A stretch of DNA of 64,000 nt from Orobanche coerulescens. Its lineage: Eukaryota > Streptophyta > Magnoliopsida > Lamiales > Orobanchaceae. Below are positions 23,461-35,242 of this stretch, in pieces. The stretch lies in the NCBI GenBank assembly GCA_033398695.1, contig CM065802.1, positions 136,882,096 through 136,946,095 on the forward strand. Direction: 5' to 3'. The translations under genes and the position numbers were made by a program. The notes beneath the pieces are model-generated. The model was not told the DNA's origin, searched no databases, and worked only from the letters and a program-made list of their open reading frames with translations. The first letter of the stretch is position 1, and each line of letters begins with the position of its first letter.

Positions 23461-24986
23461 TCATCCCCGAGAATCAAATCCTCACCCTCAATATTAACGA
23501 CAATAAGATTAGAGGGCCAAGCTCTCTCACAAATAAACACAGAGCAGTCTCGGACTTCTCGATCACCGACAATTCTATCACCGCTAGGGAGTTTAACAAC
23601 GAAAGGCTCGCAAGGTGACAAGTAGTCGAGACTCAGACGGCGTACACACTCTAGAGAAATGAATGAATGTGTAGCACCCGAATCAAAAAGCACACCGACA
23701 GGATGAGAATGGATATGAACGGTACCTGTCGCCACATTAGCTGCTGGGTCATCGGCCCTCCTCATCTCGTATATACGCGGCTGGGCGGAGCCGACACTGG
23801 AAGCTCCTCCTCTAGCGGGTTGACCCCGACCCCTACCGCGGCCGGCACTCGGTGGAGGCGGCGGAGCAAATGAGCCCTGGTTCACGCTCGGATCCATAGG
23901 TACTGGTTGAGAAGAACGGGCGCCGCGAAGCTGTCTGATCTGTTCACAAAAGGGGGCCTTGTGGCCCAACTGTCCACAAGTATGACAAGTAAACTTCGGA
24001 CGAGGACATAGTCGGCTCCTATGGCCCTGTACACCACAGTTAAAGCATGTGGGTTCACGAGCGGAGGTTCCGGCGGCACCCCGAAAGCTCCCAGAGAAAC
24101 GAGCCGAACCGCCCGTAGAAATATTTGCAGACTGAGACTTCTGCTGGCCTCCACTCTTGGGACCAGAAAAATTTCCGACCGACTTTTGCTTCTTGCTCTC
24201 ACGAGCCAAATCACTAGCCGTCACCGACATATCATAAGCGAGGGCCCTAGTCTGATAATCCTTCAAAGTAGTGCAGACGAGTCCAGACATGTTGTCCCGA
24301 ATGGACAGTTTCATCCTCCTGGAAAAATGGAAAATTTTGTCGCTCTCAGCGACAACTTGGGTCTTCACATAACCCAACTCCTTGTTAAAATCGGCAATAG
24401 CTTGGGATACGAGAATATCCCGTGGTTGAGCATCATAGAAAGCATGCACTCGAGCCTGTCTGATCGGCCACGGACAATATTCGGTCTCCATCAATTCTTG
24501 GAATTCGGCCCACGAAGCAACATGATCTTTGGGACCAACGGCCTCCCACCAATCCGTAGCATCCCCCGTGAGAAAGTACTGAGCAATAGGGACCTTACGG
24601 TCCTCGGGGCAGTTGGTAGCAGTGAAGACCTTGGATATCTCCTTGATCCACCCTTCCCAGCCGATCGGGTCCGAAGCTCCCGAAAACTGAGGAGGATGCA
24701 TCTTGATGACATCCTGAAGCCAGCGATCCGCTCCGCCCCGATTAGCATGGGCCCGATCGGGGTTCTGGACCACCTGAGCTATAGCCGCCATTTGGTTAAC
24801 CATTTGCTGCATAACAGCCGCAATACCAAGATCGGCGCGCTCCTGAGAAGAAGCATGACTGTGACGGTCGCCGGTACTGCCGGCTCCTAAAGAGTGTGAC
24901 GTGGCCGCCCCACCGGCTGCCGCACGTCCTCGGCCACGTCCACGGCCATGACCACGACCACGACCACGGTTTCCTCCGGCATCCAT
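23331..24986 (-). CDS. Element A gag and protease
   Basis: Met at 24986 starts MDAGGNRGRGRGHGRG, an Arg/Gly-rich tail. I prefer it to the upstream frame-open codons because elements C and E begin the same way. Residues ~85-265 are the retrotransposon capsid domain (RWLQDVIKMHPPQFSG, YFLTGDATDWWEA). Two CCHC zinc knuckles follow at 314-327 (CFNCGVQGHRSRLC) and 334-347 (CHTCGQLGHKAPFC), then Pro/Gly-rich linker and an aspartic protease with VLFDSGATHSF (Asp 435). The frame ends at 23331 after residue 551, while protease homology passes into the pol frame near 23400. That break may be a mutation. The product would form particles and mature them. Confidence 0.88.
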   Translation of the reverse strand: MDAGGNRGRGRGHGRGRGRGRAAAGGAATSHSLGAGSTGDRHSHASSQERADLGIAAVMQQMVNQMAAIAQVVQNPDRAHANRGGADRWLQDVIKMHPPQFSGASDPIGWEGWIKEISKVFTATNCPEDRKVPIAQYFLTGDATDWWEAVGPKDHVASWAEFQELMETEYCPWPIRQARVHAFYDAQPRDILVSQAIADFNKELGYVKTQVVAESDKIFHFSRRMKLSIRDNMSGLVCTTLKDYQTRALAYDMSVTASDLARESKKQKSVGNFSGPKSGGQQKSQSANISTGGSARFSGSFRGAAGTSAREPTCFNCGVQGHRSRLCPRPKFTCHTCGQLGHKAPFCEQIRQLRGARSSQPVPMDPSVNQGSFAPPPPPSAGRGRGRGQPARGGASSVGSAQPRIYEMRRADDPAANVATGTVHIHSHPVGVLFDSGATHSFISLECVRRLSLDYLSPCEPFVVKLPSGDRIVGDREVRDCSVFICERAWPSNLIVVNIEGEDLILGDDWLERHGAIMNYRTRIITMLAEDKINTLSQGERGETRSSLLMP

Positions 24987-25252
24987 ACTGGTGTTAAGAG
25001 ATAACAGAAGTATATCGAGGATGAGTAAGGAAGGAAAAAGCATCCACAATGATAAGCAAAGGAGGGAGAATAACCATAGTTCAGGAAACGGAATACAATA
25101 CGAAAAAAATAAAGAATCGAGTAAGGGAACTTACGAACACTGGAAGTACTGAGATGCCGGCAGCGGTGTAACAATGTGCAAAACAAAACACGACTAGACC
25201 CAAATAACCGACAAGCCTAGGTATCTATAAACCTGGCTCCGATACCATTTTC
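24987..25252 (-). other. Element A leader with primer-binding site
   Basis: A 266-bp leader lies between 5' LTR and gag. The primer site TGGTATCGGAGCC (minus) lies five bases inside the LTR edge and matches the initiator-Met tRNA 3' end with one change from the usual TGGTATCAGAGC. Confidence 0.85.
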
Positions 25253-25636
25253 TGTAACACCCCGAGATATTCGGAGTATATTACAGCGTCGTGGACCCCT
25301 ACATGGGACCCACCAGGCTACAAACAAGGAAACTCCACTCGACTACCCATCTCGGTTAGCGTGGACACACATTTAAATGATATGACATAAAAAGATACAC
25401 ACGGAGCAACCGGCGAAATAAGTATCAACCGACAATGTAACAATTTTAAAGTAATACAATACGGAGTTTGAAATGAAAAGCCGAAGTACTCGCGAGTACA
25501 ATCTATAAGTTTATAATTGTGAGAACAACCAAATCGAAATGGACAAAAGAAATAAAAAGACCCAAATGCACATGTCAACGACCCAGGCCAACATCCTCGT
25601 ACTGTCCTGGTGCCCGCTCGTCCGGATAGTCATAAC

Positions 25637-26482
25637 CTGAAATCCATAACAAGAATTTCCCCAAAAACGGGTCCCCCAACGGGGTTAGCAATTATGCTAG
25701 TACAAGTAATCAAGGCAAACCAATCGCTTACACATTTCATAGTAAATGCACCAATATCATTTCAAAACCAAAAACTAGACATGTCTTTTCCGGAAACAAA
25801 CAGTCAAATAATTTGCCTTGGGAACAGAGTAATATCATAGATCCCGCCCGAGGCCTCTAAGGACCCTCCCGAGCTGGCCACATTATAAAAACAAAACACG
25901 CACATGCATCGCCTTGGGATCAGAGTAATATCATTGATCCCGCCCGAGGCCTCTAAGGACCCTCCCGAACTGGCTAGCTATACAAACTCATGAATCCGGG
26001 ACGAAAACCTTTGGATTCCCTCCTTGATCCCGTCGGACCAACACGAGGTGAGCAAATCACACACAAAATACATTACCATTCCACGTTAAGCATAAAGGTT
26101 TCCAAAAATACTTGCCTTGAATAATTGGCGCATAGCGAGCGGAAAGGATAATCACCGACGAATGCTAGGAATCAATGGAACCGAACCTAACGATTCGAAG
26201 AACATAATTACAACCAACTCTGGACGAATACGGAAATGGAATACACCCGAAAACCCACCTACGATTCATGTATATTCGTACAGAAATAACAACGAGGGCG
26301 GATCACAACCAAACCCTCTCGATTCCGCAAAACCATGAAAATATACCATGAATCCGTAGGGAAACTAAGGATATTGACAAGTTTAATCATATTCATCATG
26401 AATCCACCAACAAAATGGAACGGATCGGAAGAAAAACCCAAAACCCCCAAATCGCCCAAAAGTAGGGTTCTAAGAGATTTAC
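25637..26482 (-). other. Possible leader intron in R-U5 of element A 5' LTR
   Basis: This is the same donor and acceptor pair as in the 3' LTR. As the 5' LTR is the one transcribed as leader, this is the copy where splicing would matter. Confidence 0.45.
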
Positions 26483-26657
26483 CTTGGATTGATGATGATG
26501 AACACAAGTAGGTGTTGTTAATCTACTTCAAAAACTCAAGGTAGAGGATGCCTGAAATAATCGAAGGGAAGAATCGCTCGGAAATCGCCTGGAGAGGTGT
26601 TGCGTCGCGGGGAGAGAGGAAACGAAAATGATGTGTTCATCTGGGTCAACTCCCTGG

Positions 26658-27215
26658 TTTATATAGCCAGGGAGTGTTAGCGCGCGCTAATCCTCAAGGT
26701 TAGCGTGCCCTAACGGGATAAAATTACAGGCTAAAATAGTTAGCGTCCAGTCCAGAAGCCAGACTTCTGGCCGTTAGCGTGCGCTACTCCAAATGTAGCG
26801 TGCGCTAACAACCTATCGGTAGCGCGCGCTATCGATCAATAGCGTGCGCTACCTGGGCATCAGTCGAGTCCAGTGACAAACTGTCCAGAACTCACTTGAT
26901 CTATTAGCGTGCGCTACCATACAAGCGTAGAGTGCGCTAACTGGCACCTGACCGGGTTCAGTAGTAAACTGTCCAGTACTGGACACTCACGCTAGCGCAC
27001 GCTACCGAGCATCATCAGCGTGTGCTAGCCTCTCAACATTAGCGTGCGCTAGTCTACGTAGCGTACGCTAATACGCCAGTCCAGAAGGCTGGAAAAACAG
27101 CACTGCCACTCCCAGGGCTAACTCGCTAGCGCGCGCTACGAAACAAACGTAGCGTACGCTACTAAGGGACCCCCTAGCGTGCGCTATGCAGAAAAAATAG
27201 CGTGCGCTAGGTACG
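26658..27215 (-). promoter_or_regulatory. U3 promoter module of element A 5' LTR
   Basis: The TATA box (minus GGCTATATAAACC) is at 26658-26668, preceded in transcription order by about 16 palindromes. Several palindromes differ from the 3' copy by one base, both losing and regaining symmetry. Confidence 0.75.
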
Positions 27216-27458
27216 AAATATGAACGGTCCAAAACACCGGAATGTGAACGAGACGTTAAACGGAACATCTCAAGACGCATCGAAACATAGAATGGATACA
27301 CGGCAACCCCGAAACAGCGGTTCCGTATAACAATAACGAGAATCAGATCAATAGATGACGGAAAAGATACACTGTAAGATACACGAGGGTCACTACGACC
27401 GAGAAATACATCAAAAATAAAAATACAAGGGAAAGAAAAATACGGATATTACAAGGAG

Positions 27459-27839
27459 CATCCTCGGAGGGTTCTGTAGATTTAGCTTTCGAAAGCCTCC
27501 GTAGCTTCCTTTTCGGCTTCTCAGCAGCAACTGGTGTCTTGCTGTGAGATCTTTTTCTTTTCTTTGGAGATTCAACACTTTGGGACTTAGAAGAAACGTC
27601 CCTCGGATCTTCAGATAGTGGCAAGTTCCGGATAAAAGGCCTGTTCGCGATCAGGATGCTTTGATTGAAGGCAGTGGGCCTAACGCTTCCTAAGAATATC
27701 CGCAAACTTATCTTCTTTGCATATGCAGTTTGCTGAAGTCAGCACTTCGTCAAAACATGGTTTAAGAATAAACCAAACGATTTCTTCTAAGTAGCAGGTT
27801 TGGACACCTCTTCCTGCAAGCGTTTGAGGATAACCTAAG
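27459..27839 (-). pseudogene. Env-like ORF of element J, middle part
   Basis: This is the piece of J between elements A and B. The minus-strand frame encodes a Lys/Arg-rich stretch (PKKRKRSHSK, KPKRKLRR) resembling nuclear-localisation signals, upstream of the acidic segment that continues beyond A. In-frame stops occur near 27830, 27795 and 27745. Reading frame is kept across the A insertion site when the duplicated AGGAG is discounted. No function can be given beyond the family label env-like. Confidence 0.6.
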
Positions 27840-28123
27840 ACCAGTGTTACACCCCCAAAATATCCCGAGGTATTACAGTGCCATGAATCCCACGTGGGAC
27901 CCACAAGGCTAGTTAGAAAAATAGGCATTTTAAGAAAATCGCGATAAAACCTTAAATTCAAGGATTACATAACGTGAATCGAAAGATTTAAGGGAAATGT
28001 AATTTGAAGTCCAATTATTACACAACAAAGGTTTTCCCAAAGAAAACAATTTATTCCAATTAAAACAGCGGCTAGAGATAATTCCAACACCGCTCAAGTC
28101 TGACCGGACCCCTCGGGAATGTC

Positions 28124-29264
28124 CTGCACATGATGAACAATTTTACCTGGTACGACGAGTCATACCAGGTAACCAGGGTCAGAGAATGCATACCAAATAA
28201 CAACTACTAACAACGATATACGACATCTTTACAATCACAGTACCTAGTAATCACAGGGAATATTTCATCACTTAACCGACGAGTCTTTCTCTTTAACACA
28301 TAAGCCCCCAAGGTCGCAACCAAGGGTCACGGAAGTATCCACACGGGAATACCCCGGAACATAGGTGCCCAATTCGGGTCTTACCCCCTAACACATTTCC
28401 ACACGGGTACCATACAGGTTTTATCCCCAACACATCGGCCCATTTATAACATCTTTAGAGAAAGACAAACGTCGGCTTTTATCAAAATGGCACGTACACA
28501 CATACGGTATAACATTGATATTAGAAAATTCACGAGCAAGATTTCACTTGCCTGTGATCCGGTAGTAGGTGCTTTATGATAACGAAGTCCCCACGCCCGC
28601 TCGAACTTAACCTAGCCACGAAACATCCGATTAACACCTCATACGGATTATAATGAATAAACTAGTCTCCCTTTCCTAACCGGATCCCTAGTGTAGTTTT
28701 AATTGTCGGTATGAGTATCGTTTCTAAGTTTTCAAGTGTTGTGTATCATTATCTCGTTCAATCTTATAATTAACATTAGGTATATCGATATACTCAAGAA
28801 GATAATCCTATCATTCTTCGGTGTCAACGAATTGTTATGGCGAAATTGAATCTTATGCTTTCTAATACAATTCTATATCCCGAATACTACAATCGACGGA
28901 TTTTATTGCACAACAACTTCGGTGGTTTGGCAACCAATATTGATTATACTATCGAATTATTTCCTTAGTTTGCTAAGTGTCAAAGATCACAAGGTAATGG
29001 TGGCTACGGACAATGGAACATACGGTGACGGATTACTACGAATTTTCCCACAATTGATTTGTCAAATTTTACATTCCTAGTGATGATTTGAAGTGAAATT
29101 TCATTTGCACGAAACGAAACATATGAGAAACGAAATTTCCGGTTACTACAACTTCATCCGACAAGATTGTATACGAAGTTTAGCAAACTCTACCCAATAC
29201 CCGCAATATAATAAGTATAAATAAGAAAACATCGAAGATATAACTCCAGGGATTGGTGGCTTAC
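28124..29264 (-). other. Possible leader intron in R-U5 of element B 3' LTR
   Basis: Donor-like ATAAG|GTAAGC (intron base 29264) and acceptor-like ATGTGCAG|G (last base 28124) frame 1141 nt. The other LTR has the same pair at 35243-36383, also 1141 nt. Confidence 0.45.
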
Positions 29265-29492
29265 CTTATTGGAAGAAGAATAATGAAGATGGTTGAAGGA
29301 TTCACAAGAACTACGAGGAAAACGAGAAGTGACTTGAACGACTTGGATAATCTTCACCGAAGCTCAAGAATCCACCTCCTCAATGTTAATTCAAGTGTTT
29401 AAGAGGCTTAAGAACCGGGTATAGGGCTAGGAATTTCTCCAAGGGTGGTAGTTTGTGATGTTGGGTCGTGCAAATGAAGAAGGGAACTATCA

Positions 29493-29815
29493 TTTTATAA
29501 AACTTGGTTTTGATAACGTACGTTAACGATAAGGGGGTTACGTACGTAAGGTGTATTACGACGTAGCGGTGTCGACAACGTCGTAAAGAACTCACGCCGA
29601 AATGTGCCCAAGTGTTACGACGTTAAATTTGGGACATAACGTCGTAACGAGCAGTTGACTCGTTTGTCCTCTAGCCCGTCGAAAGTAGCCTGTCCGTGTC
29701 AAAGAAAGATTACGGTGGAAGACCGACCCACCCGTTACGTACGTAATGTAGCTGCCTTAACGTACGTAACAATCGAAATATAGCGTACGTTAGGCATGGG
29801 TTATAGCGCGCGTTA
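29493..29815 (-). promoter_or_regulatory. U3 promoter module of element B 3' LTR, palindromes eroded
   Basis: The TATA box (minus TTTTATAAAATG) is near 29490-29502. Of about ten palindromes, four have lost one central base (ACGTACGT became ACGACGT or ACGTCGT) compared with 36640-36950. Confidence 0.7.
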
Positions 29816-30117
29816 GACAAACCCTTTTAGCCTCAAACCGCATTCTAACCATCTTGGGGTGACCATCCCTTCCACTCGTCAACAATTATCGGGGAACAAG
29901 ACGTTGGCCACCGTCATATTCGCACCGACGATCGTCCCACGGCGTCAAGGTGTGTCACCCCCGTTTCATTCACATCGTACAATTATATAGCACTCAATGG
30001 AATACATAAATAGAAATGACGTCACATTACCAAACATTCACACAGTACAAAGTAATCAAGCATGGAATACCGGAGGTATTACATATCACCCCCCTTAAAA
30101 TAGTTTCGTCACGAAAC

Positions 30118-31519
30118 TTAAGAAAATAACTCGGGATGACTCTCCTTCATGCTCGACTCGGTTTCCCAAGTCGCCTCTTTCGTGCCGTGGTGCGACCACT
30201 AAATCTTCACGAGGGGTATGGCTTTATTTCGTAACATCTTCACACGCCGGTCCAGAATGGCGGTCGGTACCTCCCTAGAGGTAGCGTCATCGGAAATTTC
30301 CACTTCTTCGAAATTGAGCTTGTGACTCGGGTCATAGACATACTTCCTTAACTGGGAGACGTGAAAAACATTATGCACTCCATCCAGATGCGGCGGTAGA
30401 GATAATCGATACGCGAGCTTCCCTACCCGGTCCAATATCTCAAACGGACCTATAAATCTCGGGCTTAACTTGCCCTTCTGGCCGAAACGCTGAATACCTC
30501 GCATAGGTGATACTTTGACCCAAACATGATCCCCGACCGTAAATTCTAACGGTCGCTGTCGGTTTTCGGCATAAGATTTCTGCCGTCTCTGTGCGGCCAG
30601 CATGTGCTTCCGAACTATAGCGATCTTCTTAATGGACTCCTGGATAAGATCCAACTCGGTAACCGCGGTGTCGGAGGCATCATCCCAGCATAACGGTGAC
30701 TTGCACCTTCGCCCATACAGGGCCTCAAACGGTGCCATGCCTATGCTTGCATGCCAGCTGTTGTTGTACGAGAACTCCACTAATCCCAAATGTCTAGCAC
30801 AATCCTTTCCCCAATCGAGCACGCACGCCCTCAACATATCTTTCAAGGTTTGAATCGTACGCTCGGTCTGTCCATCTGTCTGAGGATGATAAGACGTGCT
30901 AAAGTGTATTTGTGTCCCCATAGCTTAATGGACGGCTTTCCAAAAACGAGACACATATCTGGTGTCCCTATCCGAAATGATGGATGAGGGAACACCATGT
31001 AGCCTGACGATCTCTCTGATGAAAATGACGGCTAGCTGCTCTGTCCCGGTTGTCTCTTGAATAGGAATGAAATGTACTGATTTTGTCAATCGATCAATAA
31101 TGACCCAAATCGTATCCTTTCCTCCCACCGCCGTAGGTAGCTTAGTGACAAAGTCCATTGATATGCTCTCCCATTTCCACTCCGGGATGGGTAGGGGTTG
31201 CATAATTCCGGCTGGTCTGCGGTGTTCGATTTTTACTTGTTGGCATGTCATACATCGGGCGACGAACCTAGCAACTTCCCACTTCATGTTCTTCCACCAA
31301 AAACTCTGTCGCAAATCCTTGTACATCTTGCTTGCTCCGGGGTGAATAGAATAGGGAGTGGAGTGCGCCTCCTTCAGTATAGTCTGCTTCAGTCCGTCAT
31401 TCGGTGGAATACATATCCTGTTCTTGAACCTCACCAAATCACCTGAATCTTATAGTCGGAAACATCTCCTTTCTCGATTCTTTCACCAATCGCACGTAAT
31501 TCAGGATCTTCCATCTGTG
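30118..31519 (-). pseudogene. Element B integrase and C-terminal domain, broken
   Basis: The zinc-binding end (HPGASKMYKDLRQSFWW, ARCMTCQQVKIEH) is at 31380-31220. The catalytic core is MDFVTKLP and SDRDTRYVSRFW. A TAA at about 30922 breaks the frame just before [18 protein letters not shown], and the Glu follows in QTERTIQ. The GPF motif is SPRFIGPFEILDRVG. A TAG near 30196 stands where Gln is usual before WSHHGTKEATW, and the chain ends in HPELFS at 30118. The end with EATWETE is the chromodomain-like tail of Tekay elements. Integrase would join element DNA to the chromosome; this copy is dead. Confidence 0.88.
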
Positions 31520-34183
31520 CTAGACGTATCTCGTCCGATGGGGACGAAAGTATATTGATTGAGCATAATCGTCCTTGCCTACGTTGCACCCATACTTCGG
31601 TGTTGCTTCTCCCGATCTCTTGCTTTGATTTGGGCTGAGCTGTATCTTGGATACCATCACCTCTTGTGTAGTTTTCCGACTAAGAGCATCAGCTACCACG
31701 TTGGCTTTTCCGGGATGATAAGAAATTTCCACATCGTAGTCCTTGATTAGCTCCAGCCAACGCCTCTGTCTCATGTTTAATTCTCTCTGCGTGAAGATAT
31801 ATTTCAAGCTCTTGTGATCCGTGAAAACTTTGCAAGTAACTCCGTAAAGATAGTGCCTCCAAATCTTGAGGGCATGCACCACCGCGGCTAGATCCAAGTC
31901 ATGTGTCGGGTAATTTACTTCGTACGACTTCAGTTGTCGGGATGCGTACGCAACGACTCTGCCATTCTGCATGAAGACACACCCTAGTCCATGCTTGGAT
32001 GCATCCGTGTATATAATGAATCCTTCTGTACCCTGTGGTAACACTAGTACTGGGGCAGTAGTTAGCCTACTCTTGAGCTCGTCAAAGCTCTTCTGGCAGT
32101 CTGCAGTCCATACAAATTTGGTGCTCTTTCTCAGTAGGTTCGTTAATGGTCGGGCGATACAGGAAAAAGCCTCGATGAATCTTCGATAGTAACCCGCCAG
32201 TCCTAGGAAGCTCCTAACCTCTTTGACATTCTTTAGAGGTTCCCAACTCGTTATTGTATCGATCTTTTGTGGGTCGACCTTGACACCTTCTGCCGAGACA
32301 ACATGTCCGAGAAAAATTACCTCCGGCATCCAGAATTCGCACTTGGACAGTTTCGCATAAAGTTGGTGTTGTCTTAACACGCCCAGTACTTGCCTCAAAT
32401 GTTCCTCGTGTTCCTGTCGGCTTCGAGAATATATCAGGATGTCGTCGATAAAAACCACCACGCATTTATCGAGGAAATCAATCAAAACTCTATTCATTAG
32501 TTCCATGAAAACGGCTGGGGCATTAGTCAACCCGAATGATACCACGATATATTCGTAATGCCCATACCTCGACCGAAATGCAGTCTTGGGTATATCTTCC
32601 TCCCGAATCCTCAATTGGTGATATCCGGACCGTAAATCGATCTTTGAAAACACGACTGCCCCTTGTAACTGATCCAAGAGGTCATCAATCCTTGGTAGTG
32701 GATAACGATTCTTGATAGTAACCTTATTCAGCTCCCTGTAGTCGATGCACAAGCGTAGAGAGTTATCTTTCTTCTTAACGAAAAGTACCGGCGCGCCCCA
32801 CGGTGAGGTGCTTGGGCGGATCAACCCTTTTTCCAACAGATTTTCGAGCTGTATCTTTAATTCCTTCATATCGGCCGGTGCCATTCTGTAAGGAGCTTTG
32901 GAAATAGGTCTCGTCCCCGGTTCGAGTTCAATGGAAAGGTCAACTTCTCGGTGCGGTGGCAACCCTGGTAGTTCATCAGGAAAAACGTCTGGAAACTCAT
33001 TCACCACCGGAATGTTTGTGATTGCAAGTTGTGAAGTGTCCTCTCGAAGAACATAACACCAGTAGTATTCACTTCGAGAGCTGCAGGAGGCTTCCGATGC
33101 GATAATGCTGAGAGATCCTTTTGTACTAAAGTGTTCACGTCCGCTGATGACATATGTGGTACCGTCATGAGCCGAAATAGAAATAGTCAGGTGGTAGGTA
33201 TCCAAGATTGTTCTGTGCAATGGCATCCAGTCCATTCCTAATATGATATCTTCATTCTGGAGTGGGAAGACCATAAGATTAGCGGTCCAACTATGATCGT
33301 CGATGCTGATCCGACAGTCTCGAACCTTTCGATCGCCGCTTAATCTACTACCCTCGGGTAGTTTAACAGTAAAGGGCTCACAAGGTACACAAACAAGATT
33401 TAAGCATTCAACACATTCCACAGATATAAACGAATGGGTGGCTCCGGTATCAAATAGTACATGCACTGGCTGAGAGTTAACAAGAAGAGTACATGAGATA
33501 GCTGGCGCAGGCTGACCATCCGTAGCCCTCAGCTCAAATACACGAGACGGTACTGACTCCGAAAAGGACGAGGTACCTCCACCGCGCCCACGGCCTCGTC
33601 CGGCACCATGCAGTGGCGGTTGGCTCTGGTGGGATGGAGCTCGGTAGTTGGAAACAGCAGGCGTCCTAGGGGATTGCACAGAGCCTTGTTGACTTGATTG
33701 CGAAGCTGGGCTCTGAGTGGAATTGGCCCGCCAGCAGTAGCGAGACATGTGTCCACCCTTTCCGCAAGTGAAACATTTGGTAGCCGTCTTCTGACACCGA
33801 TCCTTAGTATGCCCGGTCATGCCACAATTGAAACAGTCCCTACGGTAAGGCCGATCAGATACACCCTTCTGTTGGTACGAAACCGCCGGCTTAAAAGAAG
33901 ATGCGGGCCCCGAATTCGTTTTGTTGTTGCTCTCAGGCTGAACTGATGTCTTATGCTTCTTCGAGTTATGCTCGATGTCGGTATTAACAACTGTACCGGC
34001 ATATGCTGTGACTACGTCTTCATATGCTCTCAGGGTCGTGCAGTGAAATCCGGCGGCATAGCGTTGTACATCCTCCGGTAACCTCTGCGCAAGATGGCGT
34101 ATTCGTTGATCTTCTAATGGAACCATCTGGGAGATGTAACTTAGCTCGGTTCGGTAGGCCCGAATGATCTCTGGTACTGGCAT
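31520..34183 (-). CDS. Element B gag C-terminus, protease, RT and RNase H (887 codons open)
   Basis: This is the longest intact reading frame in the window. Domains by residue: end of capsid 1-70; zinc knuckles [14 protein letters not shown] 117-130 and [14 protein letters not shown] 137-150; GR-rich linker 195-203; aspartic protease [11 protein letters not shown] around 245; RT 425-660 with catalytic FIDDILIYS at 578; RNase H 724-837 with YTDAS and TDHKSL. The frame shifts into unrelated residues after ADALSRK (837) and stops at 31520, before integrase. The Met at 34183 is not the true start, because gag begins at 34760 in other frames. RT and protease catalytic residues are all present. Confidence 0.9.
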   Translation of the reverse strand: MPVPEIIRAYRTELSYISQMVPLEDQRIRHLAQRLPEDVQRYAAGFHCTTLRAYEDVVTAYAGTVVNTDIEHNSKKHKTSVQPESNNKTNSGPASSFKPAVSYQQKGVSDRPYRRDCFNCGMTGHTKDRCQKTATKCFTCGKGGHMSRYCWRANSTQSPASQSSQQGSVQSPRTPAVSNYRAPSHQSQPPLHGAGRGRGRGGGTSSFSESVPSRVFELRATDGQPAPAISCTLLVNSQPVHVLFDTGATHSFISVECVECLNLVCVPCEPFTVKLPEGSRLSGDRKVRDCRISIDDHSWTANLMVFPLQNEDIILGMDWMPLHRTILDTYHLTISISAHDGTTYVISGREHFSTKGSLSIIASEASCSSRSEYYWCYVLREDTSQLAITNIPVVNEFPDVFPDELPGLPPHREVDLSIELEPGTRPISKAPYRMAPADMKELKIQLENLLEKGLIRPSTSPWGAPVLFVKKKDNSLRLCIDYRELNKVTIKNRYPLPRIDDLLDQLQGAVVFSKIDLRSGYHQLRIREEDIPKTAFRSRYGHYEYIVVSFGLTNAPAVFMELMNRVLIDFLDKCVVVFIDDILIYSRSRQEHEEHLRQVLGVLRQHQLYAKLSKCEFWMPEVIFLGHVVSAEGVKVDPQKIDTITSWEPLKNVKEVRSFLGLAGYYRRFIEAFSCIARPLTNLLRKSTKFVWTADCQKSFDELKSRLTTAPVLVLPQGTEGFIIYTDASKHGLGCVFMQNGRVVAYASRQLKSYEVNYPTHDLDLAAVVHALKIWRHYLYGVTCKVFTDHKSLKYIFTQRELNMRQRRWLELIKDYDVEISYHPGKANVVADALSRKTTQEVMVSKIQLSPNQSKRSGEATPKYGCNVGKDDYAQSIYFRPHRTRYV

Positions 34184-34760
34184 GTTCTGAGGGCCGGCAC
34201 TGAAAAAGTCTCGTGCGCGAGCGGTTCGGGCTGATCTGGGGATGATCGCTCAGAAAGGCCGGGCAAATTCGGTCCACCCGACCACTCGGTCCTCTGGCCT
34301 GTAAGTCCTCCACCAACGTGCAGCAGTGTCATGGAGTTGATTAATTCCGAGCGGTACCTTTCTGTTTTCTGGGCATCCGATTACTTCGAAGGCAGTCTCC
34401 ATTTCCGAAATCCGATGCCCACGTGTTTCTCTCTGTCCCACAAATAATGGAGGCCTAGCCTTCAACATCTCTCCCAACCATCGATCTCTTCTGCGTTTTC
34501 TTCCACATTGATGACGGTATCCGTTACGCCCGATTGACTCGAGCAATTCCCATGGCGATAGCCTGGGCAAGGGCCTGAACAAAAGCTGGATCCATGCCTC
34601 CAGGGTTGTTATTTTGGCGTTCCGCCTCCTGATCGTTTTGGTTAACTGGTGGCGGCTGGCCCCCAGCAGGATGGGTCTCGGCGGTGTTACCATCCTCATT
34701 GTGGTTCGCGGCGGAACCCTGAGCGTCATTCACCACCCTTCTAGCTCCTTGGCGTGCCAT
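34184..34760 (-). pseudogene. Element B gag N-terminal part, frameshifted
   Basis: Met at 34760 (MARQGARRVVND) opens gag, which runs in one frame to about 34540 (FVQALAQAIAMGIARVNR). It switches frame for the capsid core (RWLGEMLKARPPLF, ENRKVPLGINQLHDTAARWW) and switches again near 34250 to join the frame of the downstream ORF. At least two frameshifts are needed. Unlike A, C and E, this gag has no GR-rich start. Confidence 0.8.
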
Positions 34761-34963
34761 CACTAACGGTATCAATCTAAAGCCAGTTCCACGCATGATT
34801 TTCAATTAAATGTTGTACAAAAATAGAAACACACACATATCACTTACTTGCATTCCCACTAGGAGCTTCGATCGCTTGGGGTGTTGGATTTTGAGAGAAA
34901 GAAAAAAAAAAATATAGGAGAAAGTTTTATTCAAACCAGGAGTTTGGCTCTGATACCATTTTC
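34761..34963 (-). other. Element B leader with primer-binding site
   Basis: This is a short leader of 203 bp. The primer site TGGTATCAGAGCC (minus) is five bases from the LTR edge and perfectly matches the usual plant initiator-Met site. Confidence 0.85.
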
Positions 34964-35242
34964 TGTAACACCCCCAAAATATCCCGAGGTATTACAGTGC
35001 CATGAATCCCACGTGGGACCCACAAGGCTAGTTAGAAAAATAGGCATTTTAAGAAAATCGCGATAAAACCTTAAATTCAAGGATTACATAACGTGAATCG
35101 AAAGATTTAAGGGAAATGTAATTTGAAGTCCAATTATTACACAACAAAGGTTTTCCCAAAGAAAACAATTTATTCCAATTAAAACAGCGGCTAGAGATAA
35201 TTCCAACACCGCTCAAGTCTGACCGGACCCCTCGAGAATGTC

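Larger units (their letters stand above)
18130..27453 (-). mobile_element. Element A: full-length Tekay/Del-type Ty3 chromovirus
   Basis: TSD AGGAG flanks it (18125-18129, 27454-27458). It is 9324 bp with two complete LTRs (2184 and 2201 bp). The primer site (minus TGGTATCGGAGCC) is at 25235-25247 and the polypurine tract (minus TTTTTAGAGGGGTAGAA) at 20314-20330. Gag-pol reads on the minus strand. By eye the LTRs differ at roughly 40-45 sites plus one 17-bp indel, about 2 percent. Gag is open but pol carries a stop and several frameshifts. Confidence 0.95.
25253..27453 (-). repeat. Element A 5' LTR
   Basis: It is 2201 bp and nearly the same as 18130-20313. It differs by a 17-bp insertion near 27407 (ATCAAAAATAAAAATAC) and scattered substitutions, many in the palindrome array and in a short patch near 26126-26140. 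Confidence 0.95.
27845..30083 (-). repeat. Element B 3' LTR
   Basis: It starts TGTTACACCCCC (A to T at base 4 against the other copy) and ends GGAGGTATTACA. It carries the altered palindrome array at 29515-29815. Confidence 0.95.

Noticed and set aside
24021..24890. Plus-strand open frame of 289 codons
   Set aside because: It lies wholly opposite the element A gag with its zinc knuckles and capsid motifs and shows no domain of its own; a shadow frame.
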